Shown one piece after another: positions 45,767 to 56,211 of a stretch of DNA of 64,000 nucleotides (position 1 is the stretch's first letter; every line of letters starts with the position of its first letter). This DNA is from Marinomonas pontica (GTDB lineage Bacteria; Pseudomonadota; Gammaproteobacteria; Pseudomonadales; Marinomonadaceae): contig NZ_JAODTL010000053.1 of the NCBI RefSeq assembly GCF_026191375.1, positions 1 to 64,000 on the forward strand, given 5' to 3'. The notes beneath the pieces are model-generated. The model was not told the DNA's origin. It searched no databases and saw only the letters and a program-made list of their open reading frames with translations. Both the position numbers and the translations under genes were made by a program.

Positions 45767-48337
45767 ATGACAGTTCAAACCGTAAAGATACTATCCGAGC
45801 TGGTAAACACTCCAGTCGATAAGCTACTGGCTCAGATGAAAGATGCTGGTCTACCTCAAACAAGTGAAGGCCAAGAAGTCTCTGAAGTTGAAAAACAAAC
45901 GTTGTTGAATCATTTAAAACGTCAGCACGGTGAAGAAAGCGATAGCAGTCAACGCATTACGTTACAGCGTAAAACGACAAGCACGTTGTCCCGTGGCGAT
46001 GGTGGCAAAGCCGTTAACGTAGCCGTAAAGAAAAAGCGCACCTATGTTAAGCGTGATGATGCTGACGAAGAAGCTCAAAAGCAGGAAGAATTGTTAGCGA
46101 AGCGACTGGCCGAAGAGCAAGAGCGTTTAGCTGAAGAGAAAGCTCGCGTTGAAGCTGAGCGTAAGCTAGAAGAAGAGAAGGCGGCTAAAGCCAAAGCTGA
46201 AGCCGAAGAAAAAGCGCGTCAAGAAGCAGCGGTAAGTACTGTCGTAGCGGACGCTGGCGCGGTAAATGATACGGAGCACTATGTTTCCGATATAGGAGCG
46301 GCAGAACCCGTGGAATCACCGAAGCAGCCTAAAGCATCGAAAAAAACGTCTCAACCAGCGATGGACAGCAAAAAATCAACGGTTGCCCCTAAAGGCAAAA
46401 AGGGACCAGTTAGACACGACAACGACAAAGATAAACCGCGTGGTCGCGTTAATCCAGATAACAAGCGTACAACGCGAGTTAATGTGAATGACGAAGATGA
46501 GTTTACTCGTCGCGGCAAATTGGGTCGTAAAAATAAGAAGCCATCTAAACAAGAGCATGGTTTCCAAAAGCCTACGGCTAAAATGATTCACGAAGTGGCT
46601 TTGCCGGAAAGTATTACTGTTGCAGACCTTGCTGAGAAAATGGCAGTAAAAGGCGCTGAAGTGATCAAAGTTATGTTTAAAATGGGCGCAATGGCGACCA
46701 TTAACCAAACCATTGACCGTGATACTGCGACACTTGTCGTTGAAGAAATGGGTCATACGGTTAAGTTTATCGACGAAAATGCTGTTGAAAACGACATGAT
46801 CGAAGCTATCGATTACGAAGGTGAGGCGATCAAACGCGCACCTGTTGTGACGGTAATGGGGCACGTTGACCATGGTAAAACCTCTTTGCTTGATTACATT
46901 CGTACCACTCGCGTTGCTGCGGGCGAGTCCGGTGGCATCACTCAGCATATCGGCGCTTACCATGTTGAAACACCACATGGCATGGTCAGTTTCTTAGACA
47001 CACCTGGACACGCCGCGTTTACTTCTATGCGTGCTCGTGGTGCGAAAGCAACGGACATCGTTATTCTTGTATGTGCTGCAGACGATGGTGTAATGCCGCA
47101 AACAATTGAAGCAATTCAGCATGCTCGTGCTGCTGCTGTTCCTATGGTTGTTGCCATTACTAAGATCGACAAAGAAGGCGCCGACCTTGATCGTGTGAAA
47201 AACGAATTGGTCGCGCAGGAAGTGGTACCAGAAGAGTGGGGCGGTGACGTTCAGTTCGTTGGTGTATCGGCTAAATCGGGTGAAGGTATTGAAGAGTTGT
47301 TAGAAGCGGTTCTTCTGCAATCTGAAGTACTTGAATTGACCGCTGTACCAAGTGCTCCGGCAAAAGGTGTGGTTGTTGAGGCTCGTCTTGATCGTGGACG
47401 TGGATCTGTTGCTACCTTGTTGGTTCAAAATGGTACGCTGAAAAAAGGCGATATCGTATTGGCTGGTTTGCAAATGGGTCGTGTACGAGCTCTGTTGGAT
47501 GAAAATGGTGCTTCAATTGCTTCTGCTGGACCTTCTATTCCTGTTGAGATCCTTGGTCTTGATGGTACGCCAGAAGCGGGTGAAGAGTTCATCGTAGTGG
47601 CTGACGAGCGTAAAGCGCGTGAAGTGGCTAACTTCCGTCAAGGTAAATACCGTGAAGTACGTTTTGCTCGTCAACACTCCGCTAAATTGGAGAACTTGTT
47701 CTCTGAAATGGGCAAAGACGAAGTGCGCACACTAAACGTTGTTCTTAAAGCCGACGTACGTGGTTCTCTTGAAGCTTTGATCAAGTCATTGACTGATTTG
47801 AATACAGACGAAGTGAAAGTAAACGTAGTATCAAGCGGTGTTGGTGGTATCACAGAAACGGATGCGACGTTGGCATTGGCCTCTGATGCAGTTATCTTCG
47901 GCTTTAACGTGCGTGCAGATAACTCTGCTAAGCAATTTATTGAGCGAGAAAGCATTGATCTTCGCTACTACAGCGTTATCTACAACATCATTGATGACGT
48001 GAAATCTGCGTTGTCCGGTATGTTGTCACCAGATCTTCGTGAAGACATTAAAGGTACTGCAGAAGTACGTGACGTATTCCGTTCACCTAAATTTGGTTTG
48101 ATTGCTGGCTGTATGGTTATTGAAGGCACGGTTTACCGTAGTAAGCAAATTCGTGTATTGCGCGATGATGTTGTTATTTACGAAGGTGAGCTTGAATCAT
48201 TACGTCGTTTCAAAGACGCGGTAAATGAAGTAAGCCGTGGTATGGAATGTGGTATCGGTGTGAAGAATTACAACGATGTCAAAGTAGGCGATAAGATCGA
48301 AGTTTTTGAAACTGTCGAAGTAGCGCGTACGCTTTAA
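45767..48337 (+). CDS. infB: Translation initiation factor IF-2
   Basis: An 856-residue GTPase placing initiator tRNA on the ribosome. It has an N-terminal IF2N domain, a long charged coiled coil (residues ~95-150, rich in Glu, Ala, Lys, Arg), a second IF2N-like domain ([26 protein letters not shown]), then G1 [10 protein letters not shown]3 DTPGHAAF and G4 TKID, and domains II-IV. Internal starts giving IF2-beta forms are possible but not evident from sequence. Confidence 0.96.
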   Translation: MTVQTVKILSELVNTPVDKLLAQMKDAGLPQTSEGQEVSEVEKQTLLNHLKRQHGEESDSSQRITLQRKTTSTLSRGDGGKAVNVAVKKKRTYVKRDDADEEAQKQEELLAKRLAEEQERLAEEKARVEAERKLEEEKAAKAKAEAEEKARQEAAVSTVVADAGAVNDTEHYVSDIGAAEPVESPKQPKASKKTSQPAMDSKKSTVAPKGKKGPVRHDNDKDKPRGRVNPDNKRTTRVNVNDEDEFTRRGKLGRKNKKPSKQEHGFQKPTAKMIHEVALPESITVADLAEKMAVKGAEVIKVMFKMGAMATINQTIDRDTATLVVEEMGHTVKFIDENAVENDMIEAIDYEGEAIKRAPVVTVMGHVDHGKTSLLDYIRTTRVAAGESGGITQHIGAYHVETPHGMVSFLDTPGHAAFTSMRARGAKATDIVILVCAADDGVMPQTIEAIQHARAAAVPMVVAITKIDKEGADLDRVKNELVAQEVVPEEWGGDVQFVGVSAKSGEGIEELLEAVLLQSEVLELTAVPSAPAKGVVVEARLDRGRGSVATLLVQNGTLKKGDIVLAGLQMGRVRALLDENGASIASAGPSIPVEILGLDGTPEAGEEFIVVADERKAREVANFRQGKYREVRFARQHSAKLENLFSEMGKDEVRTLNVVLKADVRGSLEALIKSLTDLNTDEVKVNVVSSGVGGITETDATLALASDAVIFGFNVRADNSAKQFIERESIDLRYYSVIYNIIDDVKSALSGMLSPDLREDIKGTAEVRDVFRSPKFGLIAGCMVIEGTVYRSKQIRVLRDDVVIYEGELESLRRFKDAVNEVSRGMECGIGVKNYNDVKVGDKIEVFETVEVARTL

Positions 48338-48349
48338 TAGGGCAAGATC

Positions 48350-48739
48350 ATGGCAGGCGAATTTAGTCGTACTAGTCGGATTGGTGACCAGCTCCAAAAG
48401 GAGCTGGCGTCCTTAATCCAGTTTGAAGTAAAAGACCCTCGTTTAGGGTTGGTTACTGTCAACGAAGTACGTGTAGCAAAAGATTTAGGCTATGCGGATA
48501 TTTATTACACCGTATTAGGCAAAGATGACCAGCCAGAAGTATTGGCAGAGAACCAAGCAGCACTAGACAGTGCAAAAGGTTTCTTGCGTCGTCGTTTAGC
48601 ACAAGAAGTAAAACTTCGTGTTATGCCGCATTTGCGTTTCCATTATGACCAGAGTGTGGTTAATGGCTCGCGTATGTCTGCTCTGATCGACGAAGCAATT
48701 CGTGATGATGAGACGAAAAACGGTAACGAAGACGAGTAA
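48350..48739 (+). CDS. rbfA: Ribosome-binding factor A
   Basis: A 129-residue KH-type protein needed for 16S rRNA 5'-end maturation: FSRTSRIGDQLQKELASLIQFEVKDPRLGLVTVNEVRVAKDLGYADIYYTVLG, ending MPHLRFHYDQSVVNGSRMSALIDEA. Between infB (12 bases) and truB (9 bases), the usual order. Confidence 0.95.
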   Translation: MAGEFSRTSRIGDQLQKELASLIQFEVKDPRLGLVTVNEVRVAKDLGYADIYYTVLGKDDQPEVLAENQAALDSAKGFLRRRLAQEVKLRVMPHLRFHYDQSVVNGSRMSALIDEAIRDDETKNGNEDE

Positions 48740-48748
48740 TAAATTCGT

Positions 48749-49675
48749 ATGGTTAAAGCAAAATGGCGTTCAGTAGACGGTATCGTTCTACTGAACAAGC
48801 CGATAGGTTTAAGTTCGAACCAAGCGTTGCAGCGTGTCCGTCGTCTTTATCAAGCCGAAAAAGCAGGACATACTGGGGCGCTTGATCCTTTGGCAACCGG
48901 AATGTTGCCATTGTGTCTTGGTGAGGCTACAAAGTTTTCTCAATATTTATTGGATGCGGATAAGCGTTACCTTACGTGCATTCAATTGGGAAAGCGCACG
49001 ACAACAGGAGATCGAGAAGGTGAGGTGTTAACTGAAGAGTTAGTCCCGACCCTGAGCGATAAATCTCTTGAAGACATTCTGGATGGATTTCGTGGCGAAA
49101 TTGAACAAATTCCGCCTATGTATTCGGCGTTAAAACATGAAGGTCGTCCTTTGTACGAATATGCTCGTCAAGGGATTGTCATCGAAAGGAAACGTCGTCA
49201 CGTTACGATTTCTGATCTCACTCTAGTTTCAAGAACAGAAGATACGCTGACGCTTGATATCCGGTGTTCAAAAGGTACCTATATCAGAACCATAGGCGAA
49301 GATATTGGTGAAGCACTGGGTTGCGGAGCACACCTTCACTCATTGCATCGTATTTCGACGGCGGGGTATTTGCCTGAAAAGATGATGTCACTTGAAGAGT
49401 TTGAGGCCATTGCTGAGCAAGGTTATGACGCACTAGATGCTTATTTAATGCCAATGGATACGGCGATTGAGCACTTTGAGAAAGTGGATTTACCTGAAGC
49501 CGATACCGTAAATATGATGTTTGGTAGAACCATTCCAAATACAGTTTCTTTAGAGAACGAAACCATCATACGAATGTACGATTGTGGCTCGCAGCGCTTC
49601 TTGGGCCTTGGGCAGATTAAAGGTGCTTTTATTCGGCCTTATAGATTGGTTAATACCAGTGAGTTCTCTTTATAA
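48749..49675 (+). CDS. truB: tRNA pseudouridine-55 synthase TruB
   Basis: A 308-residue enzyme making pseudouridine 55 in tRNAs. Motifs: DGIVLLNKPIGLSSNQALQRVRR, catalytic Asp in GHTGALDPLATGMLPLCLGEATK, YSALKHEGRPLYEYARQG, and RCSKGTYIRTIGEDIGEALGCGAHLHSLHR; the C-terminal PUA-like part (IRMYDCGSQRFLGLGQI) is present. Confidence 0.96.
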   Translation: MVKAKWRSVDGIVLLNKPIGLSSNQALQRVRRLYQAEKAGHTGALDPLATGMLPLCLGEATKFSQYLLDADKRYLTCIQLGKRTTTGDREGEVLTEELVPTLSDKSLEDILDGFRGEIEQIPPMYSALKHEGRPLYEYARQGIVIERKRRHVTISDLTLVSRTEDTLTLDIRCSKGTYIRTIGEDIGEALGCGAHLHSLHRISTAGYLPEKMMSLEEFEAIAEQGYDALDAYLMPMDTAIEHFEKVDLPEADTVNMMFGRTIPNTVSLENETIIRMYDCGSQRFLGLGQIKGAFIRPYRLVNTSEFSL

Positions 49676-49786
49676 ATAGCAGTGAGTTCTGCTAAAAAGA
49701 GTGTTAAACTTGTGGTTCTAGGATGACTGAAAATATGCTCGGCTATCCTTTACTTTTAATAGCATATTAATTTGGAGATTAAGATT

Positions 49787-50056
49787 ATGGCATTGTCTGC
49801 AGAATCAAAAGCAGCGTTGGTTAAAGAGTTTCAAGTAGCGGAAGGCGACACAGGTTCTCCTGAAGTTCAAGTAGCATTGTTGACTAAGAACATCGAAGGT
49901 CTACAAGGTCACTTTAAAGCTCATATCCACGACCATCATTCTCGTCGCGGTCTAATCCGCATGGTAAACCAACGTCGTAAATTGTTGGATTACCTTAAGC
50001 GTAAAGATGCAGCTCGTTACACTAGTTTGATCAAAAAACTAGGTCTGCGTCGCTAA
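49787..50056 (+). CDS. rpsO: Ribosomal protein S15
   Basis: An 89-residue small-subunit protein, the E. coli length, starting [36 protein letters not shown] and ending in the basic [31 protein letters not shown] lies 9 bases before the ATG at 49787. A T-rich terminator follows, separating it from pnp, as in E. coli. Confidence 0.97.
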   Translation: MALSAESKAALVKEFQVAEGDTGSPEVQVALLTKNIEGLQGHFKAHIHDHHSRRGLIRMVNQRRKLLDYLKRKDAARYTSLIKKLGLRR

Positions 50057-50064
50057 GACTGAGA

Positions 50065-50097
50065 AAGGGCCATAAGTAATTATGGCCCTTTTTTTAT
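50065..50097 (+). terminator. Terminator between rpsO and pnp
   Basis: AAGGGCCATA-AGTAAT-TATGGCCCTT hairpin followed by T7. Confidence 0.93.
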
Positions 50098-50138
50098 TGG
50101 TCTCCCAAGGGACAGCCTGTACTTCATATGCGCTTTTC

Positions 50139-50155
50139 CTCTTCATTATGAAGAG
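50139..50155. promoter_or_regulatory. Hairpin in the pnp leader
   Basis: CTCTTCATTATGAAGAG, perfect 8-bp arms around one T, about 78 bases upstream of the pnp start. In E. coli the pnp leader folds and is cut by RNase III in its autoregulation; this hairpin occupies the comparable place. Its core is shared with the rimP leader. Confidence 0.5.
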
Positions 50156-50232
50156 TCAAAAAAGAGTTCATATGAGTACTGGCTTAAAAAGAGGTCTTTG
50201 GGAGAAGAAATTTTTTTATAAAAGGAATACGC

Positions 50233-52341
50233 GTGAGTATTACGACAAAAACTTTCCAGTTCGGTAACGATACCGTAACGCTAGAAACAGGCCGCATTGC
50301 TCGTCAAGCAACGGGTGCTGTTCTTTGTACTATTGGTGATGCACAAGTACTTGCTACTGTTGTAGGCGCTAAATCTGCTAAAGCAGGTCAAGACTTCTTC
50401 CCATTATCTGTTCATTATCAAGAGCGTGCATACGCAGTTGGTAAAATTCCAGGTGGTTTCCTAAAGCGTGAAGGTCGTCCTTCTGAAAAAGAAACACTGA
50501 CTTCTCGTTTGATCGACCGTCCAATTCGTCCGTTGTTTCCTAAAGGATTCATGAACGAAGTTCAGGTTGTTTGTACAGTAATGTCTACTAACACAAACCT
50601 AGACGCAGACATTGCGGCTATGTTGGCGACATCTGCAGCATTGACTATTTCTGGTATCCCATTCAATGGCCCTATCGGTGCGGCTCGTGTTGGTTTTAAC
50701 GACGAGTCTGGTTACGTTCTTAACCCAAGCTACTCTGACCTAGACGGCTCTTTGCTAGACATGGTGGTAGCGGGCACGAAAGACGCAGTACTGATGGTTG
50801 AATCTGAAGCGCAAGAGCTTACAGAGGACGAAATGCTAGGCGCTGTTCTTTACGCTCACAAAGAAATGCAAACAGCGATTTCTGCTATTACTGAATTCGC
50901 AGCGGAGTGCGCTAAGCCTCGTTGGGATTGGGAAGCAGAAGCGGCAAACGTTTCTTTGACGGACGCTCTACAGTCTGGTTACGCAGCTCAAATCGAAGAA
51001 GCGTACGGAATCAGTGAAAAAATGGCTCGTTACGCTCAGCTAGGTGTTGTTCGTGATGCTGCAGTTGCTGCACTGGTTACTGAAGAAGGCGAGTTCTCAG
51101 AAGCGGATGTTACTGGTGCTTTCTCTAAACTTGAAAAACGCATTGTTCGTCGTCGTGTAATCGATGGCAAGCCTCGTATTGATGGACGTGACAATAAAAC
51201 AGTTCGTCCAATTGACGTTGAAGTTGGCTTACTAAGCAAAACTCACGGTTCTGCTTTGTTCACTCGTGGTGAAACTCAGGCGATTGCAACTTGTACTCTA
51301 GGCACGAGCCGCGATTCACAAATGACCGATGGTCTGACTGGCGAAAGCAAAGACAGCTTCATGCTTCATTACAACTTCCCTCCTTACTCTGTCGGTGAGT
51401 GTGGACGTATGGGTGGTGTTGGTCGTCGTGAAATTGGTCACGGTCGTCTAGCTCGTCGTGGTGTTCAAGCGGTATTGCCTTCTGAAGATGAATTCCCATA
51501 CACAATCCGTATCGTGTCTGAGATCACTGAATCTAACGGTTCAAGCTCAATGGCGTCGGTATGTGGTGCGTCTTTGTCTATGATGGATGCCGGTGTTCCT
51601 CTTAAAGCACCAGTTGCGGGTATCGCAATGGGTCTTATCAAAGAAGACGACGGCTTTGCGGTATTGACTGATATCTTGGGTGACGAAGATCACCTTGGCG
51701 ACATGGACTTTAAAGTGGCGGGTACTGCTGAAGGTATCACTGCGCTTCAAATGGACATCAAGATCGAAGGTATCAACGAAGAAATTATGGACATCGCTTT
51801 GAGCCAAGCGCTTGAAGCTCGTACTCATATCCTTCGTGAAATGGCGAAAGTTATCGGTTACGCTCGTCCAGAAGTTTCTCCAAATGCGCCTTCTATGGCA
51901 ACGATCAAAATTGATCCTGAGAAAATTCGTGACGTTATCGGTAAAGGTGGTGCGACAATTCGTTCTATCACTGAGCAAACGGGTGCGTCTATCGATCTAG
52001 ATGACGACGGTACTGTTCGTATTTATGCGGCTGATAAAGCGTCTTCTGATGCGGCTTTGTTGAAGATTCATGAAATCACAGCAGAAGCAGAAGTGGACAA
52101 ACTTTACAAAGGTAAAGTGGTTCGTTTGGCTGAGTTTGGTGCATTCGTAAATATCTTGCCTGGCAAAGATGGCTTGGTTCACATTTCACAAATCGCTGAA
52201 GAGCGTATTCGTGCGGTGTCTGATTTCTTGTCTGAAGGACAAGACGTTATCGTTAAAGTACTAGATGTTGATGCGCGTGGTCGTATTAAACTGTCTATGA
52301 AAGACGTAACAGAAGAAGAAAAAGCGGCTTACACTGAGTAA
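50233..52341 (+). CDS. pnp: Polyribonucleotide nucleotidyltransferase (PNPase)
   Basis: A 702-residue phosphorolytic 3'-5' exoribonuclease, core of the RNA degradosome. Two RNase PH domains (first [27 protein letters not shown]; second with [21 protein letters not shown] and the active-site [16 protein letters not shown]), a KH domain ([29 protein letters not shown]) and an S1 domain ([30 protein letters not shown]) are all intact. Start GTG at 50233 with AAAGGA upstream. Confidence 0.97.
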   Translation: MSITTKTFQFGNDTVTLETGRIARQATGAVLCTIGDAQVLATVVGAKSAKAGQDFFPLSVHYQERAYAVGKIPGGFLKREGRPSEKETLTSRLIDRPIRPLFPKGFMNEVQVVCTVMSTNTNLDADIAAMLATSAALTISGIPFNGPIGAARVGFNDESGYVLNPSYSDLDGSLLDMVVAGTKDAVLMVESEAQELTEDEMLGAVLYAHKEMQTAISAITEFAAECAKPRWDWEAEAANVSLTDALQSGYAAQIEEAYGISEKMARYAQLGVVRDAAVAALVTEEGEFSEADVTGAFSKLEKRIVRRRVIDGKPRIDGRDNKTVRPIDVEVGLLSKTHGSALFTRGETQAIATCTLGTSRDSQMTDGLTGESKDSFMLHYNFPPYSVGECGRMGGVGRREIGHGRLARRGVQAVLPSEDEFPYTIRIVSEITESNGSSSMASVCGASLSMMDAGVPLKAPVAGIAMGLIKEDDGFAVLTDILGDEDHLGDMDFKVAGTAEGITALQMDIKIEGINEEIMDIALSQALEARTHILREMAKVIGYARPEVSPNAPSMATIKIDPEKIRDVIGKGGATIRSITEQTGASIDLDDDGTVRIYAADKASSDAALLKIHEITAEAEVDKLYKGKVVRLAEFGAFVNILPGKDGLVHISQIAEERIRAVSDFLSEGQDVIVKVLDVDARGRIKLSMKDVTEEEKAAYTE

Positions 52342-52360
52342 TATCGGTTAAAGTTGCTGG

Positions 52361-52391
52361 AAAGGCGCTAATTATTAGCGCCTTTTTTTGT
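52361..52391 (+). terminator. Terminator after pnp
   Basis: AGGCGCTAAT-T-ATTAGCGCCT hairpin with T7, 20 bases after the pnp stop. Confidence 0.92.
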
Positions 52392-52484
52392 TTTTAAACA
52401 AATGAATGGACTAAAATAAAAGCATTATAAATAATGTGATTTGTGCATTTTTACGTGTCTTCTGTGTTTGTATAAAGGAAAAAC

Positions 52485-53075
52485 ATGATGTTTAAAGTAG
52501 CAAGTGTAGTGGTGGCAAGCTTGGTGTTGGCCGCATGCAGCAAAGATGTGATTAACACACCGGTTGCGGCGATCCCTGACTGCGTATTTGCAGATGGTTC
52601 CAATCAGGCTGCTCCAGCTTGGGTGTGTGGTGCCCCTGTTGAAGGGGTCGAATTGTCTGCGGTAGGTTACAGTGAAAAATCTGCTGCTGGCCCGAATTAC
52701 ATGAAACAAATGGCTGCGACAGCGGCGCGTGTTGAATTGGCTCAGGTGTTGAGTGTTGATTTGCAAAACATGGTGAAACAATACGTTGAGATAACAGGGG
52801 CGGGCGATGCAGAAACGGTTGACCGAGTGAATAGTGTTGTCAGCAAACAGGTGACAGAACAAAAACTGATTGGTTCTAAAGTCGTTCGTCAGATGCCGAC
52901 ACCGTCTGGTGGTTTGGTGGTATTAGTGGGATTGGATCCTGCTCAAGCTGAAGGTGTGGCTGAGAGTATTTTAAGAACGTCTATGAGAAACGAAGCGGCT
53001 TTATTTCAGAAACTAGAGTCTGAAAAAAGCTTTGATGAGTTGGCCGCTGAAATCGCCAAACGTCGCGCTCAGTAG
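52485..53075 (+). CDS. LPP20-family lipoprotein
   Basis: A 196-residue envelope protein. A lipoprotein signal ends in VLAAC at residue 18. The mature part resembles the LPP20 family: VELSAVGYSEKSAAGPNYMKQMAATAARVELAQVLSVDLQNMVKQYVE, then LIGSKVVRQMPTPSGGLVVLVGLDP. Function is unknown; relatives are surface or outer-membrane lipoproteins. AAGGAAAA precedes the ATG; an ATG one codon later is equally possible. Confidence 0.8.
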   Translation: MMFKVASVVVASLVLAACSKDVINTPVAAIPDCVFADGSNQAAPAWVCGAPVEGVELSAVGYSEKSAAGPNYMKQMAATAARVELAQVLSVDLQNMVKQYVEITGAGDAETVDRVNSVVSKQVTEQKLIGSKVVRQMPTPSGGLVVLVGLDPAQAEGVAESILRTSMRNEAALFQKLESEKSFDELAAEIAKRRAQ

Positions 53076-53084
53076 CATGACTTT

Positions 53085-53117
53085 ATGAGAAGGGGTGTGA
53101 GTGCAACCCCTTCTCAT
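53085..53117. terminator. Long perfect hairpin between convergent genes
   Basis: ATGAGAAGGGGT at 53085-53096 pairs perfectly with 53106-53117. It lies between the LPP20-type gene and the convergent thioesterase gene. The T run is poor, so termination may be partial. Confidence 0.6.
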
Positions 53118-53124
53118 TGCTTCA

Positions 53125-53534
53125 TCAGGCGCTGGTTTCTTCATCAAAAATAGGGGTTGGTTTTTTGTTGCTGTCGACGGCCACAAAATTGAAATGCCCA
53201 GTCACTGCTTTTGTGCGTTTGTCGCTGTCCAACTGTTCGAGAAAAATCGACACTTCCACTTTAAGTGATGTTCTTCCAACATGTACAACGCGAGCAATGA
53301 GTTCAACCAAGATTCCAGAGGAATCGGGTGTTTGAAGTCCACTTGTTCCGTTGATATTGTCACCATGGTCTTTCTCGAAAAGCGCGTTGCAGCGATGTAG
53401 GCTACTTCATCCATCCATTGTAGTGCGATGCCACCAAACAGAGTGTCATAATGGTTCGTTGTGGCAGGGAAAACCATTTTAGCCACGCGCGTTTCCGAGA
53501 TTTCTTCACGTTTTTGGATGAGTAATTTGTTCAT
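53125..53534 (-). pseudogene. Acyl-CoA thioesterase (hotdog fold), frameshifted
   Basis: The N-terminal frame (53534-53202) has the hotdog active-site region NHYDTLFGGIALQWMDEVAYIAATRFSRKTMVTISTEQVDFKHPIP, then drifts off-family. The frame from about 53317 to 53125 continues as SGILVELIARVVHVGRTSLKVEVSIFLEQ...VTGHFNFVAVD, precisely what YciA-type thioesterases have next. One missing base in CCTCTGG (near 53318) would restore HPIPSGILVEL. The whole product would be about 136 residues. Sequence error or true mutation cannot be told apart here. Divergent from the DUF3080-type gene, with overlapping start codons. Confidence 0.8.
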
Positions 53535-54567
53535 GTTGATAAAGCCTTATCTTTTTCGAATGCTATTGTTATGCAGCATTATACTCGCTGGAGTGAGTGG
53601 GTGTGACACGCGTTTTAAAGTGGACGCTCTTTTGTCTCAATATGTTGCAGATTTAAACCGCTCTCAGTATTTCTCTTTAATAGCGCCTGCAACAGTGATG
53701 CCAGAAAGTCTCCCTTCCTTTCGTTTTCGACAGCAGCCTCTGACTAAGTTTGATATAGGGCTATTAGATTTTTTGTCACTTCAGCAGTGTGATGTGGGGG
53801 TTATTGCAGGAAGAAAAAATAGCATACTAGGTAAGGTGATGACTGACAGCCAGCGATTCTTGTATGAGTTGGATATTATTCGAGCCATTGAGTCTTGCGA
53901 CCTTAAAGAGTCAGAGTTATCCGCGACACTTAGAAGTGTTGCGCAACAAAAGCGTCGGGAATTGCCTAAGGCGTTTGGGAATGCACTGTTCAATGGCAAG
54001 GAAAGTGAGGCCTTTTTCAGTTTATCTAATGGCTTTGTTCCCTTGAATTATTCGACGGCGGAGCAACAGGAATTATTGGATGCCTTAGGGCGATTGGTCG
54101 TAATAGGAGAGCAACTTTCAAGCCTACCAAAGGTTGAATCCGTTATTTTTGAAGGGGATCTTAAAATACTAATGGACAGTGAATACGCGGGCCGATTGTT
54201 GTATTCGCTGATGCAGCTGACTGAATATCTAAAAGGGGTGTCGGGCGTGATTGCACACCAAGGTGATGAGGTATGTGGTGCTCCAGTTGTTTTTCTGAAG
54301 CAACAGTTTGAACGCCATTATGTTCAGCAGATACAACCGTATATGGGGCGTATCAATCAGAGTGCTTACCAAGTTTTGCCACTCTTGACTCGTCTTGTTT
54401 CCCTGAGTTCGCCCCATACAGAGCCACTTGATCGCTTTCTTGGGCAGCTTGATTTTGAATCCGATAAGAGTGTTTGGCAGGAATATCAACGGGCGTCTCA
54501 GCAGCATGCTGGACATTGGAGTGCCTTGTTTGAACGATGTGCATTGCCTTTGACAGCCGCGGGTTAG
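53533..54567 (+). CDS. DUF3080-type putative lipoprotein
   Basis: About 344 residues from the ATG at 53533 (an internal ATG at 53560 is possible, and the frame stays open upstream across the thioesterase gene). A hydrophobic start (MLLLCSIILAGVSGC) suggests a lipoprotein with Cys as first mature residue. The body (FKVDALLSQYVADLNRSQ..., QCDVGVIAGRKNSILGKVMTDSQRFLYELDIIRAIESC) resembles the DUF3080 family of gammaproteobacteria, of unknown function. Its stop overlaps the end of the next, convergent gene by 4 bases. Confidence 0.7.
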   Translation: MLIKPYLFRMLLLCSIILAGVSGCDTRFKVDALLSQYVADLNRSQYFSLIAPATVMPESLPSFRFRQQPLTKFDIGLLDFLSLQQCDVGVIAGRKNSILGKVMTDSQRFLYELDIIRAIESCDLKESELSATLRSVAQQKRRELPKAFGNALFNGKESEAFFSLSNGFVPLNYSTAEQQELLDALGRLVVIGEQLSSLPKVESVIFEGDLKILMDSEYAGRLLYSLMQLTEYLKGVSGVIAHQGDEVCGAPVVFLKQQFERHYVQQIQPYMGRINQSAYQVLPLLTRLVSLSSPHTEPLDRFLGQLDFESDKSVWQEYQRASQQHAGHWSALFERCALPLTAAG

Positions 54568-54887
54568 ATTTTGATGTTGATTTGACGTTCTAAGCTTTCC
54601 ACTGGATCGTATTGGTAGGCAGGGCCTTCTGCCAATGGCTCTGCGCTGAGGGCTTTTAGTAAAGCAATGTTGGCTATCGGGTTTTCTCCAATATGGTGAG
54701 AAAACTGCATTGGTCGCGTGACCGCATGCGGGGGATGTTGGCTTAAGGTATCAGGTGCATCCATTATGGATGGGCCGGGTTGATTGAACAGACTCATTAG
54801 CAAGGCGAAATGTGCGTTGCCAGATACCGGACTGCCCGCTTTGCTGCTTTGGGTTATCTGTGTTTCAACGATGTCTCTTATGTTCAT
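54564..54887 (-). CDS. Small hypothetical protein
   Basis: A 107-residue soluble protein with no recognised domain. The middle is Pro/His-rich (QPGPSIMDAPDTLSQHPPHAVTRPMQFSHHIGENP), followed by a helical stretch ANIALLKALSAEPLAEG. AGTAGG lies 8 bases before the ATG. Its end overlaps the convergent DUF3080-type gene by 4 bases. Function unknown. The 259-base gap beyond it (54888-55146) holds only a doubtful 27-codon frame. Confidence 0.6.
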   Translation of the reverse strand: MNIRDIVETQITQSSKAGSPVSGNAHFALLMSLFNQPGPSIMDAPDTLSQHPPHAVTRPMQFSHHIGENPIANIALLKALSAEPLAEGPAYQYDPVESLERQINIKI

Positions 54888-55146
54888 TTCTATGCCTACT
54901 GAATCATCTACAATAAGTTATCGGCATAGCGTGCTTTTTCTTAAAGAAAACAGGTAATTAATTAAGAGGCGTTGTTATGGGAATGAGCGGCTTCTTGTAC
55001 GAATGTTCAGCAATTTTTTGTTCAATCTATAGCTCAAAGTGTTCAAGCATCGTACTATAATGTAGATAGATCAATGATATTTTTAGGATCTGGTCTTCTA
55101 TTAAGATTATTAAGCCGCGTAACCATATTGCGGTAGGGCATAGTGC

Positions 55147-56211
55147 ATGCATGATATCAATGAATTGATCGACAATGTGAGACACAATGAAGAAATCGCA
55201 CGCAAATTTTTTGAAATAGAGCGCTGTATTCTGTCGATTGGGCGTTGTGATCAGTTTGTTTCTACGCTCACGAAAGAGGTGCAGAAACAATTTAATGTCC
55301 CTTATGTGTGGGTGAATCTGATTAATGAAGCACCCTTATCCCATCTGATTGAAAGTCTAGAAAAAATGCCAGATCTGCGTGATCGTGTCTTATTTACACG
55401 GCGTAGATCCATGATAGATATCATTAAGTCGAGTAATAAGACGATTCTGGTGAATACCAATTTAAGTCGATGCTGGGAGATTATCCCCGCTGTGTATCGT
55501 GACATCATTTCCTCTGTGGCGATTTCCCCTTTGACGATTGACGGTGAATTGGTTGGTTTGTTTTGTCAGGCGGACTCTGATAGCACACGATATGATGCCA
55601 CTACAAAAGACACTTTTTTATTGGATCAATTAGCGATCAAAATTTCGATTTGCCTGAGCAATGTGACAGCGAGGGAAAAACTAGAATATCTTGCTACTCG
55701 CGATCCATTGACGGGATTATTAAACCGTCGACAATTAGAATTAATGTTGGACCGTGAGTTTGCTCGATCAAAAATGCAAGAACGCGATTTGACGGTGGTC
55801 TTTATAGACTGTGATGCCTTTAAATCCATCAATGACACCTTGGGGCACAATTGTGGTGACGAGGTGCTAGAATATATTGCTAAGCGCTTATTAAAATATG
55901 TGCATAAGCAAGGGCTGGCATTCCGTTTTGCGGGTGATGAGTTTGTGTTTGTGATGCCCGGAAAAAGTTATGAACAAGCAATATTAATTGCAGAATCCAT
56001 CCAAGAATACCTACAATCTAATCCGTTAAGGTATAAATCTAACTTAGTACCTATTACTATTAGTTACGGTGGTGCGAGCGTTATGTCTGACATGCCAAGT
56101 AACTACAAACATCTGCTGAAAGTGGCGGATGAGCGTCTCTATGATTATAAAAATAACCGTAAAAGATTAGTGCCTACAAAGGTGTTTAAGTTCTTAAATA
56201 GACTTAGATAA
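55147..56211 (+). CDS. Diguanylate cyclase with N-terminal GAF-like domain
   Basis: A 354-residue cytoplasmic protein. Residues ~15-175 form a GAF/DUF484-like sensor (VWVNLINEAPLSHLIESLEK, SVAISPLTIDGELVGLFCQAD). Residues ~185-345 are a GGDEF domain: RDPLTGLLNRRQLELML, DCDAFKSINDTLGHNCGDEVL, active site RFAGDEFVFV (the AGDEF variant is compatible with activity) and SYGGAS. No R-x-x-D inhibitory site precedes AGDEF, so product inhibition is probably absent. It would make cyclic di-GMP in response to a cytosolic signal. Its stop codon ends one base before the symmetric HexR-type operator of glk. Confidence 0.9.
   Translation: MHDINELIDNVRHNEEIARKFFEIERCILSIGRCDQFVSTLTKEVQKQFNVPYVWVNLINEAPLSHLIESLEKMPDLRDRVLFTRRRSMIDIIKSSNKTILVNTNLSRCWEIIPAVYRDIISSVAISPLTIDGELVGLFCQADSDSTRYDATTKDTFLLDQLAIKISICLSNVTAREKLEYLATRDPLTGLLNRRQLELMLDREFARSKMQERDLTVVFIDCDAFKSINDTLGHNCGDEVLEYIAKRLLKYVHKQGLAFRFAGDEFVFVMPGKSYEQAILIAESIQEYLQSNPLRYKSNLVPITISYGGASVMSDMPSNYKHLLKVADERLYDYKNNRKRLVPTKVFKFLNRLR

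Noticed and set aside
46376..46978. 200-codon leftward frame inside infB
   Set aside because: Shadow of infB with His/Asn/Phe-rich composition and no recognisable domain.
54977..55060. 27-codon frame with four cysteines (MGMSGFLYECSAIFCSIYSS...)
   Set aside because: Has an AGAGG at a plausible distance, but it is too short to support as a gene without conservation data.
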